The notes beneath the pieces are model-generated. The model saw only the letters and a program-made list of their open reading frames with translations. It made no database searches and was not told the DNA's origin. A DNA stretch of 33,032 nucleotides from positions 1-33,032 of the forward strand of contig JAGMDK010000160.1 in NCBI GenBank assembly GCA_023128695.1. The letters are read 5' to 3'. Positions within the stretch are counted from its first letter, which is position 1. The number at the start of each line of letters is the position of its first letter. A program made the translations under genes and the position numbers. Positions 7,304-15,982 of the stretch are shown piece by piece. This DNA is from Phycisphaerae bacterium (GTDB lineage: Bacteria; Planctomycetota; Phycisphaerae; UBA1845; Fen-1342).

Positions 7304-10300
7304 ATGGGGAGGCAGCCAACGCCGAGCAATAACGCAAGTGACGAACGGCTGGCGAACGTCCTGGAGGATCTTATCAGACGCCGGGATGCAGGCGAAGTAC
7401 TCTCGGATGAGATGATCATCTCGGAGCATCCGGAGTTGATGCCCAAGTTGGCCGAGCGACTTTCCGTCCTTCGGTCCATGGACGTTGTGGAGCGGCTTGC
7501 TGATACGGGAGCCACACCTCAAACCGGCGGTCACACCGATGACTACCACGTCGGGCTGCTGCCTGCGGCCGACCAGCTTGAGCTCCTCACAGGGTACGAG
7601 GTCCTCGGCGAGATTCACCGCGGGGGACAGGCCATCGTATACAAGGCGGCAGAGCCAAGTACGCGGCGCCTGGTGGCCATCAAGGTGGTCTACGGCGGGC
7701 AATTCGCCAGAAGTCGTGATAGGCTCCGCTTCGACGACGAAGTACAGATTCTTCGCCGACTCAACCACCCTAACATCGTAGCCGTCCGTCACAGCGGTTC
7801 TGCGAGGGGTCTCAGTTACTTCGTGATGGATTTTATTGAGGGCTCGTCGCTCGATGACTACACGTCCAACGGGCTTCGTCCGGCGCGCGACACCGTCGAG
7901 TTGTTTGCCAAGATCTGCGAGGCGGTCAGCGCGGCCCATCTCAAAGGAATAATCCACCGCGACCTTAAACCAGGCAACATCCGCATCGATAACGATGGCG
8001 AGCCGCATATCCTTGATTTCGGGTTAGCCAAGTACTTGCAGGAGGATTCGGATGACGCTCCGCTATTGCAGTGGGTGACGGCGCCGGGGGATTTTGTCGG
8101 GACGCTGCCGTGGGCTTCGCCAGAGCAGGTTATATCGCCGGGGGAAGCTGATACTCGCAGCGACGTGTATGCGCTCGGTCTAATCCTGTACCACATGCTC
8201 ACCGGGCAGTTTCCGTATTCGGTAAACGGGGACGTCCGCAGCGTGTTCAACAACATCGTGGAGGCTGAGCCTCGGAAACCCCGCACGTTTCGTCGCGAGA
8301 TCGGTAATGAGATCGAAACGATTGTCCTGAAGTGCCTGGCCAAGGAGCCCGAACGACGGTATGAGCATGCCGGTGCGCTCGCCCGTGACCTGCGTCGCTA
8401 TCTGGCGGGCAAACCGATCGAGGCCAAGCAGGACAGCGCATGGTACGTGCTGCGGAGACACGCGCAGCGTCATCGCCGCTTCGTCATGCTTGCGGCTATT
8501 TCCCTGCCGGTTGTCGTGTTTCTGCTCGCCCTGACTCTTGCCAAGGTGATGGAATCACAGGATCTGGCCCGTCAACGGGACCGAGCAATGTATGCGGAAG
8601 GGGAGGCCAAAGCCGCCCACCGTCTGGCTGAGCAACACGCGGAGAGGCTACGACGGCAGGACTATGTCAACCGGATTGGACTTGCCCAGCAGGCTTGGTA
8701 CGGCAATTCCGTCGGTCGAATGAAGCGTATGTTGTCGGAATGTCCGCAGGAGTTGAGAGGCTGGGAATGGCAGTACCTCGACTGTCTTTCGGATGGCAGC
8801 GCAGCGACTCTTCAGCAGCATGGAGCTCCCGTCCATTGCGTAGCGCTTCAACCGAACGGCAGCGTCCTTGCTTCAGGGCATAGTGACGGCACAATTACCC
8901 TGTGGAATGTGGCGACGGGCGAACCCGTATCGACATTTCAGGGTCACGCCTCTGGTATTAGCGCTCTCGCTTTCAGAGCAGATGGGGAATCGTTCCTATC
9001 CGCGGCGCACGACAAGCATATAAGCGTATGGGAGACGGACACGGGCCGGCTGCTTCGTACGCTTTCGGGGCACGCCAGCAATGTTACGGCGGTGGCTTGC
9101 AGCGCTGATGGTCGTTGGGTCGTATCCGGGGCCGCCGACCTTACCGTGATGCTGTGGGATGCGGTTACGGGTGATGTACGCGAGGTGCTGCGGGGCCATG
9201 ATGAAACCGTAAGCACGGTTGCAATCAGCCTGGACAGCAAGTTGATTGCCTCCGGCAGCTACGACCGGACGATCAGGCTTTGGAGGGCCCCGCCCGGTCA
9301 TGGAGTCCAGGTTTTGGTTGGTCATTCGGATCGTGTGGAATGCGTCGCTTTGAGTCCGAACGGTACACGCGTCGCATCGGGCGGGCGCGATCGCAGGGTG
9401 AGGATCTGGGACGTTGCTTCTGGTACGGAGCTGTCGACGCTGAGCGGACACAGCGATTGGGTGACGGGGGTGGCGTTCAGTTCCAGCGGCGAGCAGCTGG
9501 CATCGAGCAGTAACGATGGAACGGTAAGGTTGTGGGATGTCCGGTCCGGCTGCCTACTCGGGGTCCTTCGAGGGCACGAAGGGGCGGTACGATCGGTCGC
9601 CCTGAGCCCGCGCGATGACTCGATCTTTTCCGCTGGTGGGGACGGAGCGATCAAACGTTGGGATTACGCGAGGACCAGCGAAGCGCTCATTCTAACTGGG
9701 CACAATCGATATATATACTCTTTGTCTTTCAGCCCGGACGGCAAGTGGCTGGTCAGCGGTGGTCACAATTCGGTTCTCAAGATCTGGGACGTGCCGACGG
9801 GGCGAGAAGTGCGAACACTGCGTGACCCCGGAGGCGGGGTCATGGCGGTTGCTTTTGCCCCGGGCGGCCGAGAGCTCGCCTCCACCAGCGGAGACCGGGA
9901 TGTGGCGGTTTGGGATGCGGTTACGGGCGAGCGGACAATGACTCTCTCTGGCCACCTGGGCCGAGTGCAATCGTTGGCGTTCAGCCCGGACGGGGCCTGG
10001 ATCGTCTGCTCCGGCGGCGACCGGACGATCAGGGTGTGGGATGCCCAAAAGGGGGTTGAGCTGAGGACGCTGAAGGGTCACACCAAAGCGGTCAACGCAC
10101 TTGCGGTCAGCCCTGACGGCCTGCACATCGTCTCGGCAAGCACGGACGCGACAGTCAGGGTATGGGATTCCCTGACGGCTGAGGACGGGAGGCTTCTGGG
10201 TGACCATGAAGCTCCGATCTACTGCGCGGCGTGGAGCCACGATGGGATGCGCATCGCAACCGGTGACGCAGACGGCGTGCTCATCGTCTGGAATCACTCA

Positions 10301-11158
10301 ACCGGCGCCAAGGTAAAGACGATGCACGCCCACACGGGTGCCGTTTGCTCCGTGGCCTTTATGCCCGATGACAGGCGAATCGTGTCTGCTGGCAATGACC
10401 GGACAATACGGGTGTGGGACTCCGCTACGGGGGAGAAGGTCCTAACTCTCCGCGGGCACGCTGACGAGGTCACGTCTTTGGCAATCAGTCCTGATGGACA
10501 GCGATTCGCCTCCGGAAGTCGCGACGGCACGCTACGGTTGTGGGAATCCGCGGATGAATCGGCTGTCGCTCGCCAGCAACGACACATCAACGCGGCCGCT
10601 CGATGGAAGGTCGATGCACTCATGGAGAAACTGGTGTTCGCTGACCTCGTTCATGAACATCTGTTAGCGGATGCGACGCTGAGCGAAGAGATGCGAACGG
10701 CTGCCCTGGAGCTGGTGCACTGCCGTGGGGACGATCCTGTGCGCCTGAATAATCTGGCATGGGAGATCGCTCGTTCACCGAAACGCAGCGCGGAGGAGTA
10801 TCGCCGCGCTGTGCGCATGGCCGGACTGGCTGTGCAACTAAACTCCGAAAACGCCAGTCACTTGAACACGCTCGGCGCCGCCCAGTACCGCGCTGGTGCA
10901 TTCGCAGAGGCGATCGAAACGCTCGGCCGAAGCGACGCGATCGCCGTGGCGTCGGACGACGGAATGACTCACCGGATCAATCTGGCCTTCATCGGTCTCG
11001 CGCTGAATCGACTTGGCCGCGTCACGGAGGCAGCGGCGGCGCTATCGCGGTTGCGGGCGCTCATGGAAGTTCCGCCCTTCGCGACCGATAACCAGCTAAG
11101 GCCGTTCGTCTACGAAGCGGAGACCGCGATCATCACGCCAGGAGCTGGGGAAAAGTAG
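7304..11158 (+). CDS. Ser/Thr protein kinase with transmembrane segment, about 14 WD40 repeats and a TPR-like end
   Basis: The 1284-residue protein starts with a 90-residue cytosolic region, then a Hanks-type kinase (about residues 98-368) with a glycine loop HRGGQAIVYKA, catalytic Lys127 in VAIKVV, HRDLKPGN (218-225), DFG (238-240), SPEQ and DVYALGL, so it should be active. A hydrophobic segment at about 393-414 is a single membrane span. After a coiled region, about 14 WD40 repeats (about 500-1090) are visible from ends such as LWNVATG, LWDVRSG, VWDAQKG and LWESADES, enough for two seven-bladed propellers. A helical TPR-like domain closes the protein. The start ATG has GAGGTAAGG upstream. 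It lies behind the ECF sigma gene, a pairing known in planctomycetes, and probably senses an extracytoplasmic signal and controls that sigma factor (inference). Confidence 0.92.
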   Translation: MGRQPTPSNNASDERLANVLEDLIRRRDAGEVLSDEMIISEHPELMPKLAERLSVLRSMDVVERLADTGATPQTGGHTDDYHVGLLPAADQLELLTGYEVLGEIHRGGQAIVYKAAEPSTRRLVAIKVVYGGQFARSRDRLRFDDEVQILRRLNHPNIVAVRHSGSARGLSYFVMDFIEGSSLDDYTSNGLRPARDTVELFAKICEAVSAAHLKGIIHRDLKPGNIRIDNDGEPHILDFGLAKYLQEDSDDAPLLQWVTAPGDFVGTLPWASPEQVISPGEADTRSDVYALGLILYHMLTGQFPYSVNGDVRSVFNNIVEAEPRKPRTFRREIGNEIETIVLKCLAKEPERRYEHAGALARDLRRYLAGKPIEAKQDSAWYVLRRHAQRHRRFVMLAAISLPVVVFLLALTLAKVMESQDLARQRDRAMYAEGEAKAAHRLAEQHAERLRRQDYVNRIGLAQQAWYGNSVGRMKRMLSECPQELRGWEWQYLDCLSDGSAATLQQHGAPVHCVALQPNGSVLASGHSDGTITLWNVATGEPVSTFQGHASGISALAFRADGESFLSAAHDKHISVWETDTGRLLRTLSGHASNVTAVACSADGRWVVSGAADLTVMLWDAVTGDVREVLRGHDETVSTVAISLDSKLIASGSYDRTIRLWRAPPGHGVQVLVGHSDRVECVALSPNGTRVASGGRDRRVRIWDVASGTELSTLSGHSDWVTGVAFSSSGEQLASSSNDGTVRLWDVRSGCLLGVLRGHEGAVRSVALSPRDDSIFSAGGDGAIKRWDYARTSEALILTGHNRYIYSLSFSPDGKWLVSGGHNSVLKIWDVPTGREVRTLRDPGGGVMAVAFAPGGRELASTSGDRDVAVWDAVTGERTMTLSGHLGRVQSLAFSPDGAWIVCSGGDRTIRVWDAQKGVELRTLKGHTKAVNALAVSPDGLHIVSASTDATVRVWDSLTAEDGRLLGDHEAPIYCAAWSHDGMRIATGDADGVLIVWNHSTGAKVKTMHAHTGAVCSVAFMPDDRRIVSAGNDRTIRVWDSATGEKVLTLRGHADEVTSLAISPDGQRFASGSRDGTLRLWESADESAVARQQRHINAAARWKVDALMEKLVFADLVHEHLLADATLSEEMRTAALELVHCRGDDPVRLNNLAWEIARSPKRSAEEYRRAVRMAGLAVQLNSENASHLNTLGAAQYRAGAFAEAIETLGRSDAIAVASDDGMTHRINLAFIGLALNRLGRVTEAAAALSRLRALMEVPPFATDNQLRPFVYEAETAIITPGAGEK
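9155..10033 (+). repeat. In-register 756-bp duplication inside the WD40 region
   Basis: The 17-mer TGGGATGCGGTTACGGG occurs at 9155-9171 and 9911-9927, and the 16-mer CGACCGGACGATCAGG at 9262-9277 and 10018-10033. Both pairs are exactly 756 bp apart, i.e. six repeats of 42 codons. This supports block duplication or gene conversion of six propeller blades rather than independent drift. Confidence 0.6.
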
Positions 11159-11235
11159 GCGCGTCGCCCGATACGGTTCCTGGTCCCTGCGAGCCGCTGC
11201 AGATATCCCATTTGGCTAGGTCACATCCAACAACA

Positions 11236-11305
11236 CCGGCCAGCGAGGCACCCTCCCATTCCACAGATGTGCAGGAATCGGCCGCGGTGTCCTCACGCTG
11301 GCCGG
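11236..11305 (+). terminator. Long imperfect hairpin followed by TTTTG
   Basis: CCGGCCAGCG at 11236-11245 is the exact reverse complement of CGCTGGCCGG at 11296-11305, extended inward by AGG/CCT, CACC/GGTG and ATTCC/GGAAT pairs around a small apical loop, and followed by TTTTG. It lies 77 bp after the kinase stop and is a likely terminator; the length (70 nt) also allows a structured RNA or a small palindromic repeat element. Confidence 0.6.
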
Positions 11306-11339
11306 TTTTGCCCACCCCCTGACACGTATTCAAGGGTGA

Positions 11340-11385
11340 AGGAAGGAAAATCTCCCCCCGCGCGGGCGCGCAGCTGCTCCTTCCT
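11340..11385 (+). terminator. Second hairpin, AGGAAGGA/TCCTTCCT
   Basis: AGGAAGGA (11340-11347) pairs perfectly with TCCTTCCT (11378-11385) around a 30-nt GC-rich loop that can itself fold through GCGC pairs. A short GTTTA follows. It could be an auxiliary terminator or part of the leader structure. Confidence 0.35.
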
Positions 11386-11415
11386 GTTTAGGTAAGTAGC
11401 AGGGGCAAGAATCGC

Positions 11416-11439
11416 GGACTCGCAGTCCTTCCTTCTCTT
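11416..11439 (+). terminator. Third small hairpin with pyrimidine tract
   Basis: GGACT-CGC-AGTCC (11416-11428) forms a 5-bp stem with a 3-nt loop, followed by TTCCTTCTCTT. This is a weak terminator-like signal 127 bp before the JAB gene start. Confidence 0.35.
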
Positions 11440-11565
11440 GTCACGCACGTTTGGCCGTCGGGATCACACGCGGCGTAGCCATGTCGGTCCCCAGCCATGC
11501 AGTGCGCCTGCCGTAAGATGCGTCACTAGGTCTTGGAGTGTAACGGCAACGCCGGGAGCACAACC

Positions 11566-12690
11566 ATGAGCTCGGACTCGGGCCAGCCAGATAGGCACCA
11601 TCAATTCACCATCTACGAGTCGGAACTCCGAGTCTTGGCCGGCGTCTCCGCCTCGTGGGGCGACGTGGAGGCCGGTGGTGACCTCTCCGGACTCCTGTCG
11701 CACGGTGGTCATGCGGTCGTGCTGCTGGCCCTACCTCCCGGTCCGAACGCCCGGCATGAGGCCCTTCACTTCGCCCAGGACCTGGCGCATTTTCGCAGGA
11801 TTGCCAACATCATCGATCGCCGGTTCGGTCTACAGATCGTGGGCGGCCATCATTCCCACCATTCGCTAGGGATAGATCAGCCCAGCGGTGGCGATGTGGC
11901 GCAGGTACGCTCGATCACCAGCAAGAACAACATCCGGCGCTGGGTGGAGGTGATCACTACGCATCATCCGGTCGCGCCGGAAGGCCCGGGCCGAGGGAGG
12001 TGTACACGCGGCCGCCGCAAGGCTCGGCAAGGAGACTCCTGCAAGGACGGCGTCAACATACGAATCAACTCGTTCTCGTATCCGCATGCTCCTTCAGGCC
12101 GATACTGTAGATGTCCCATCAGGGTCATCAAGGGCATAAGCCCCATCCGGCAGGCGCTGGCCAGCGAGGCAGTGTTCAGTCCTGAGGAGTTGGGGGCCGC
12201 ATTCTGTGATTTCCCCTTGGAGCGAATCTCCTTCGACGACGTTGACTCTCGCACGAGAGACTGTGCCGCCGAGGTGTGCCTGCCCGGTGAGATTCAGGAA
12301 CAACTCGAAGAACTACCTTCCGACGTTGCCGAACTCGTTCGCGTCCGCCTGGAGGATCACCTCATCGTCATCGTGTTACCGCTGGATGGCGACACAAGGG
12401 CGCTGGTTGCTTATCATCGCAGGCGACCACATCGGATACGCTTCGTTTTTCTGTCGGGTGCGACAGGGGGCCCTCCAGAGGACGTCACCCACGAGATTCT
12501 CGATGAAGGGACGACCGCCCGTCTCGTCTGCGTTCGGCAGTGTATCCTTTCGCTGTATCACGGTCATGATTCTGGTGCCTCCATGGTTGAGACCGACTCT
12601 CAGCTCCACTGCCCCAGGAGCACACTGCCAAAGATAGCCTCGCGGCGTGGCCGCCCCCGAAGTAAGCAACTTGTCCCCGAGGAGGAGTAG
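11566..12690 (+). CDS. JAB/JAMM metalloprotease of a bacterial ubiquitin-like system
   Basis: The 374-residue protein carries a full JAMM zinc site in the first 120 residues: Glu35 in VEAGGDLSGL, His96-x-His98 in GGHHSHHSLGIDQPSGGD, Ser107 and Asp110. The eight-residue gap between the second His and the Ser is what I expect for the bacterial subfamily with the pattern HSHHxLGxxxPSGGD. Such enzymes remove ubiquitin-like tags or mature the C-terminus of a modifier. The C-terminal 250 residues contain a further alpha/beta region (for example EDHLIVIVLPLDGDTRALVAYH) and a basic tail with GRPRSK. I chose the ATG at 11566 because GGGAG lies 8 nt upstream; the frame is open to a TTG at 11533. The stop is three bases before the E2-like ATG, so the two are one transcript. 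Confidence 0.9.
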   Translation: MSSDSGQPDRHHQFTIYESELRVLAGVSASWGDVEAGGDLSGLLSHGGHAVVLLALPPGPNARHEALHFAQDLAHFRRIANIIDRRFGLQIVGGHHSHHSLGIDQPSGGDVAQVRSITSKNNIRRWVEVITTHHPVAPEGPGRGRCTRGRRKARQGDSCKDGVNIRINSFSYPHAPSGRYCRCPIRVIKGISPIRQALASEAVFSPEELGAAFCDFPLERISFDDVDSRTRDCAAEVCLPGEIQEQLEELPSDVAELVRVRLEDHLIVIVLPLDGDTRALVAYHRRRPHRIRFVFLSGATGGPPEDVTHEILDEGTTARLVCVRQCILSLYHGHDSGASMVETDSQLHCPRSTLPKIASRRGRPRSKQLVPEEE

Positions 12691-12693
12691 GCA

Positions 12694-13125
12694 ATGTGGA
12701 CATCTACACAACGACAACGTCTTGCATTTGAGCGGGCACTCCTGGCGAGCAAGATGCCGCAGTTCAGCTTTTGCGATCCGTTCGGTGACACATATGTATC
12801 CGGCGTGGCTACCACCAATTCCGGTAGCTCATACCTCCTGAAGCTCGAGCTGCCACCAGCGTATCCGTACGAAGAGCCGGACCTATACATCACCAGTCCG
12901 CACACGCTGTACCGATATGGGGGAGTCGGTACCATCAATTACGTTGGCACGTCACATGATTTCCACGTTTACAACAATCACGGTGGATGCGTGAAGATCT
13001 GCCACTTCGAGGAGTGGGATGCATCGAGAACCTGCCTTCTGGTCTTGCTCAAGGGGCATCTCTGGTTAGAGGCATATCACGCGCACTTGCGAACGGGCCG
13101 CGATCTTGCGGAGTTTCTGTGTTGA
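12694..13125 (+). CDS. E2 ubiquitin-conjugating-enzyme-like protein
   Basis: The 143-residue protein has an E2/UBC fold pattern: a beta meander with SSYLLKLELPPAYPYEEPDL (residues 45-64), then SHDFHVYNNHGGCVKICHFE and EWDASRTCLLVLLKGHLWLEAYHAHLRTG. The position of Cys103 in KICHFEEW matches the active-site Cys of bacterial E2-like families with the pattern C-x-x-H-P-x-x-W; Cys99 is a second candidate. It would accept an activated modifier from the E1 and pass it to a target. The start ATG follows GGAGGAG inside the JAB stop region by only three bases. No RING-type E3 is visible in the window, as is usual for bacterial systems. Confidence 0.87.
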   Translation: MWTSTQRQRLAFERALLASKMPQFSFCDPFGDTYVSGVATTNSGSSYLLKLELPPAYPYEEPDLYITSPHTLYRYGGVGTINYVGTSHDFHVYNNHGGCVKICHFEEWDASRTCLLVLLKGHLWLEAYHAHLRTGRDLAEFLC

Positions 13126-13154
13126 CCCGAGTTGATATTGAGAAGGAGTGTGCC

Positions 13155-13352
13155 ATGTGGAACGAAGAACAGAGCGTACATGAAATCATGCGAGATATCC
13201 AAGAGGGCGATAACATTGCTACCGGACTCAAATACGATCCGCAAACCAAGACAATTCGCCATGTGAACACCTACGATGACCCCGACCGCGGCATCGTGGT
13301 AACACCACACGACATGGAGCATTTTGGCGCGTGCGCGGGATGGATCCTATGA
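13155..13352 (+). CDS. 65-residue protein between E2 and E1, function unknown
   Basis: This short gene has a strong AAGGAG site six bases before its ATG, and its stop overlaps the E1 start as ATGA, so it is real and co-translated. The product (MWNEEQSVHEIMRDIQEGDN at the start, ending CAGWIL) is acidic, with a predicted helix, then a beta-hairpin-like stretch around TGLKYDPQTKTIRHV. The position between E2 and E1 is where a ubiquitin-like modifier is often encoded, but there is no C-terminal Gly-Gly and the length is at the lower limit for a beta-grasp fold. It may be an E1/E2 partner, a divergent modifier or an antitoxin-like small protein. I do not recognise the family. Confidence 0.8.
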   Translation: MWNEEQSVHEIMRDIQEGDNIATGLKYDPQTKTIRHVNTYDDPDRGIVVTPHDMEHFGACAGWIL

Positions 13353-14629
13353 TCGTCATCTCCAGCGACATTGTGGAAAGCGCCAAAGGCTGTGAAGCGT
13401 CGCGCGACTTGTTCCTGGGAGCCCGGGACAACGGCGACGTGTACAACGCGCTGATGAACGAGGATGGTCCGGGCGCCGTGCCTGGCACCCTGCATGTGTC
13501 CGAGTGTGACGCTACCGTGCCGGTCCAGACGATCGGCAAGCCAGCCGACCGGGTCAGGGTAATCGCCTTCCGGTCACCGGTGGCCGATGACGGATTACCT
13601 GCTGGGCCCACCGGTGCGGCCGGCGTTCGGCTTCAGGGATTCGTGCTCCGTGACGGCGGTTGGCAGGAGTCGCCGGTGCTGTGCGTTCCGGTGAAGCAGG
13701 AGTTACACTCGCGCATCAGCGGCCTCCTCGAGACGGATGTCCTCAAGGATAAGTGCGTGTTCGAAGGCGGTCTGGGCAGCGGAGGCGCACCGGCCATTAT
13801 GGAGTTGGCGAAGGCGGGGGTCGGGCGCTTCTTGCTGATGGACCACGACCGCCTTGAGGTTGCCAACATCACCCGACACATTGCGGGCCTCGCCGACGTA
13901 GGGCGCTACAAGACGAAAGTCATGGCCGAGTTGATTCGCGGAAAGAACCCGGACGCTGACGTTCAAGCTTGGGAAACGAAGATCTGCTGGGACAGCATCG
14001 AGCACGTGCGACAATGTGTGCGGACGGCTGACCTCGTACTCTGCGGCACGGATGAACCGGTCAGTCGGAATATCCTCAACAGTGTATGTGTTGAGGAAGA
14101 CACGCCTCTGATCATGGCCGGTGCGTTTCGCCGTGCTTATGGCGGCCAAGTGCTTCGGGTCCGCCCTCACCGATCGCCTTGTTACCAGTGCTTCGTCATG
14201 TCTCTGCCCGATCAAGCTCGTGATCACGAGATCGCAACGGCTGACCAGGCACAGCGGATAGCCTACTCAGACCGCGATGTACCAATCGAGCCGGGTCTGT
14301 CGACGGATATCGCCCCGATCAGCCAGATGGTGGCCAAGCTCGGCGTGCAGGAACTACTCCAAGATGAGCCCACGACAATGCGGTCGCTTGACGAGGATCT
14401 CGTGGCGCCGTGGTACATCTGGATCAATCGCCGCGAACAGGGAACGGAATATGAGAAGCTCCCGCCCTTGGGATTTAGCCTGGATGGCTTTCGCATCCTC
14501 CGATGGTACGGCATCGAACTCGAGCGCAGGCCAGATTGCCCTTGTTGCGGCGATTTCATTGGCCACGTGGCCCACGAGGAGGGGATCGAGGTTGCGGCGG
14601 AAGACCTGGCGGCGTTCGAGGCTAGGTAG
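13349..14629 (+). CDS. ThiF/E1-like ubiquitin-activating enzyme
   Basis: The 426-residue protein has an E1 adenylation domain from about residue 130. The nucleotide loop is GLGSGG (141-146), followed by LLMDHDRLEVANITRH (163-177) with the acidic and Asn/Arg residues typical of MoeB/ThiF/E1 enzymes, and DLVLCGTDEPVSR. Two zinc-binding pairs, CYQC (278-281) and CPCC (397-400), bracket the C-terminal part. The first 115 residues form a separate alpha/beta region, possibly a degenerate JAB-like domain, with RVIAFRSPVADDG and GFVLRDGGWQESPVL. It would adenylate the C-terminus of a modifier and hand it to the E2-like protein. I chose the ATG at 13349 because it overlaps the preceding stop as ATGA; ATG 13340 and GTG 13331 are in-frame alternatives. 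Confidence 0.92.
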   Translation: MIVISSDIVESAKGCEASRDLFLGARDNGDVYNALMNEDGPGAVPGTLHVSECDATVPVQTIGKPADRVRVIAFRSPVADDGLPAGPTGAAGVRLQGFVLRDGGWQESPVLCVPVKQELHSRISGLLETDVLKDKCVFEGGLGSGGAPAIMELAKAGVGRFLLMDHDRLEVANITRHIAGLADVGRYKTKVMAELIRGKNPDADVQAWETKICWDSIEHVRQCVRTADLVLCGTDEPVSRNILNSVCVEEDTPLIMAGAFRRAYGGQVLRVRPHRSPCYQCFVMSLPDQARDHEIATADQAQRIAYSDRDVPIEPGLSTDIAPISQMVAKLGVQELLQDEPTTMRSLDEDLVAPWYIWINRREQGTEYEKLPPLGFSLDGFRILRWYGIELERRPDCPCCGDFIGHVAHEEGIEVAAEDLAAFEAR

Positions 14630-14638
14630 GAACGTACG

Positions 14639-15982
14639 ATGAGTGAGTGGCGCAAGACATTTCGTGTACGCGAACTTCCCGACGCGGAGTACGTGCCGTA
14701 CCGGGTGGTGGCGGGCGGGGATGTGTGCGCCGCCATTTCACGCGACTGTGAACATTGGTTGCGCATCCTGGCGCAACTGCCTCCGGCCACCGCCGCCGCA
14801 GAGGTGCGTTTCGTTTACCAACCATCGGAACGTCGTGAAGCTCTTCAATCGCGTATACGCATCTACGTGAGGCTGTGGGCGCGCAGCGAATCGGTAGGCA
14901 GCTTACTGGAGTCGTTCGTCACGCGCGGACCGCTGGCTCGGTTCTACGAGCTTGTCGAGGAAAGCGAAGCCACAGTGCCCTGGAACCGCATGCGAGCTAT
15001 CTGCGACGTGGTTCGACGCGCCCAATTGGTACGTCCGCTGCACGGCCCCGAGTTTAACGCCAACATCCCCGAGTTCTACTACTCCATCGAGGCACTGGAG
15101 CCGAATGACGACAACGACTACTCGATGTTGGACCGTGTATTGGGCAACCTCACTGAATGCGTCGTCGTGTGCGTCGGTGTGGAGCCTGCGGACGTGTCGG
15201 AGGAGTTGGCAGCGCACACGGACTATTTGCGGCGGCTGGAGTCGGTCAACCGTCATTGGGATCAGGACGATGAGGAGGATCAAGCTGGGCTCGACTATGT
15301 TGGAGACGACTCGCCGCGGCCGTACACGTTCAGGAGCGGCCTAAGACCGCTGCGTCACAAGGATCCCCTTGCAGACAACATCCTGCGCCAGCAACAACGG
15401 TTCCATGACAGCCTGAGAACGGCGCACCTGTATTTCGGCGCCCGGGTCTTTGCGGAGTCGGGCGCGGTTGCCCGCATGGTGGGCTCGGTTCTGGGGGAGT
15501 CAGGTTTCTGCGACGGCAGCTATCGCCTCATCACAATCGAGCGCGGCGAACCCGGCTTCGACGACACCGTGGCGGCCGCCACGGGCGTGGGCGTGCATGC
15601 CATACCGGCTCAGGAACGACTCTGGGAGGGGAAGGACGCTCCGCGGTACGAGCAATTGCGTCGTCTCATTCACGTGGCCCCCGTAGAGGAACTGGCGGGG
15701 ATGTTTCGCCTGCCGGTTGCGGGTCACGCGTCGCCGTGCTGCATCAGGAAGAACACCGACCCCGTCCGGGATGCCGTGGACGACCTCATCGTCTTTGGGC
15801 GTGATCTGGAACCAAGCACCGGAGGCAAAACAGGCAGCTTGCCACGTGGTATTCGCTTCGATCTGCTCCTGAAGCACTGCTTCATCGCGGGAACCCCTGG
15901 CATGGGAAAGACCACCGCGATGATGCACCTGCTCCTGCAGTTGGCTGGCATCAACGTATTCGCAGGTGTGGAGGAGGATTAG
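14639..15982 (+). CDS. HerA-type ATPase, N-terminal half with Walker A
   Basis: The 447-residue product holds an N-terminal region of about 390 residues that I do not recognise, then the first strand and P-loop of a HerA/FtsK-type ATPase: CFIAGTPGMGKTTAMMHLLL with Lys424. The frame ends at TAG 15980-15982 just after the Walker A helix, so this half lacks Walker B, the sensor and the arginine finger. The next ORF is in the same frame and carries exactly those missing parts. HerA-type ATPases form hexameric rings that pump DNA, or in some conflict systems act with nucleases. The ATG follows AGGTAGGAA after the E1 stop. The two ORFs may make a two-chain ATPase, or the break may be bypassed in translation; see the separate finding. 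Confidence 0.85.
   Translation: MSEWRKTFRVRELPDAEYVPYRVVAGGDVCAAISRDCEHWLRILAQLPPATAAAEVRFVYQPSERREALQSRIRIYVRLWARSESVGSLLESFVTRGPLARFYELVEESEATVPWNRMRAICDVVRRAQLVRPLHGPEFNANIPEFYYSIEALEPNDDNDYSMLDRVLGNLTECVVVCVGVEPADVSEELAAHTDYLRRLESVNRHWDQDDEEDQAGLDYVGDDSPRPYTFRSGLRPLRHKDPLADNILRQQQRFHDSLRTAHLYFGARVFAESGAVARMVGSVLGESGFCDGSYRLITIERGEPGFDDTVAAATGVGVHAIPAQERLWEGKDAPRYEQLRRLIHVAPVEELAGMFRLPVAGHASPCCIRKNTDPVRDAVDDLIVFGRDLEPSTGGKTGSLPRGIRFDLLLKHCFIAGTPGMGKTTAMMHLLLQLAGINVFAGVEED

Larger units (their letters stand above)
11159..11565. other. 407-bp gap with three hairpins between the kinase and the conjugation gene train
   Basis: No gene is supported here. It contains three inverted repeats in a row (11236-11305, 11340-11385 and 11416-11428), described separately, which should insulate the downstream gene train from the kinase transcript. 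The promoter of the train must lie in the last 130 bp, but I cannot identify convincing boxes. Confidence 0.5.

Noticed and set aside
15980-15982. TAG in the ATPase as a simple nonsense mutation
   Set aside because: A point mutation would not explain the 57 extra bases, the ideally placed AGGAGG and ATG, or the pairing arms; sequencing error in one base cannot explain them either.
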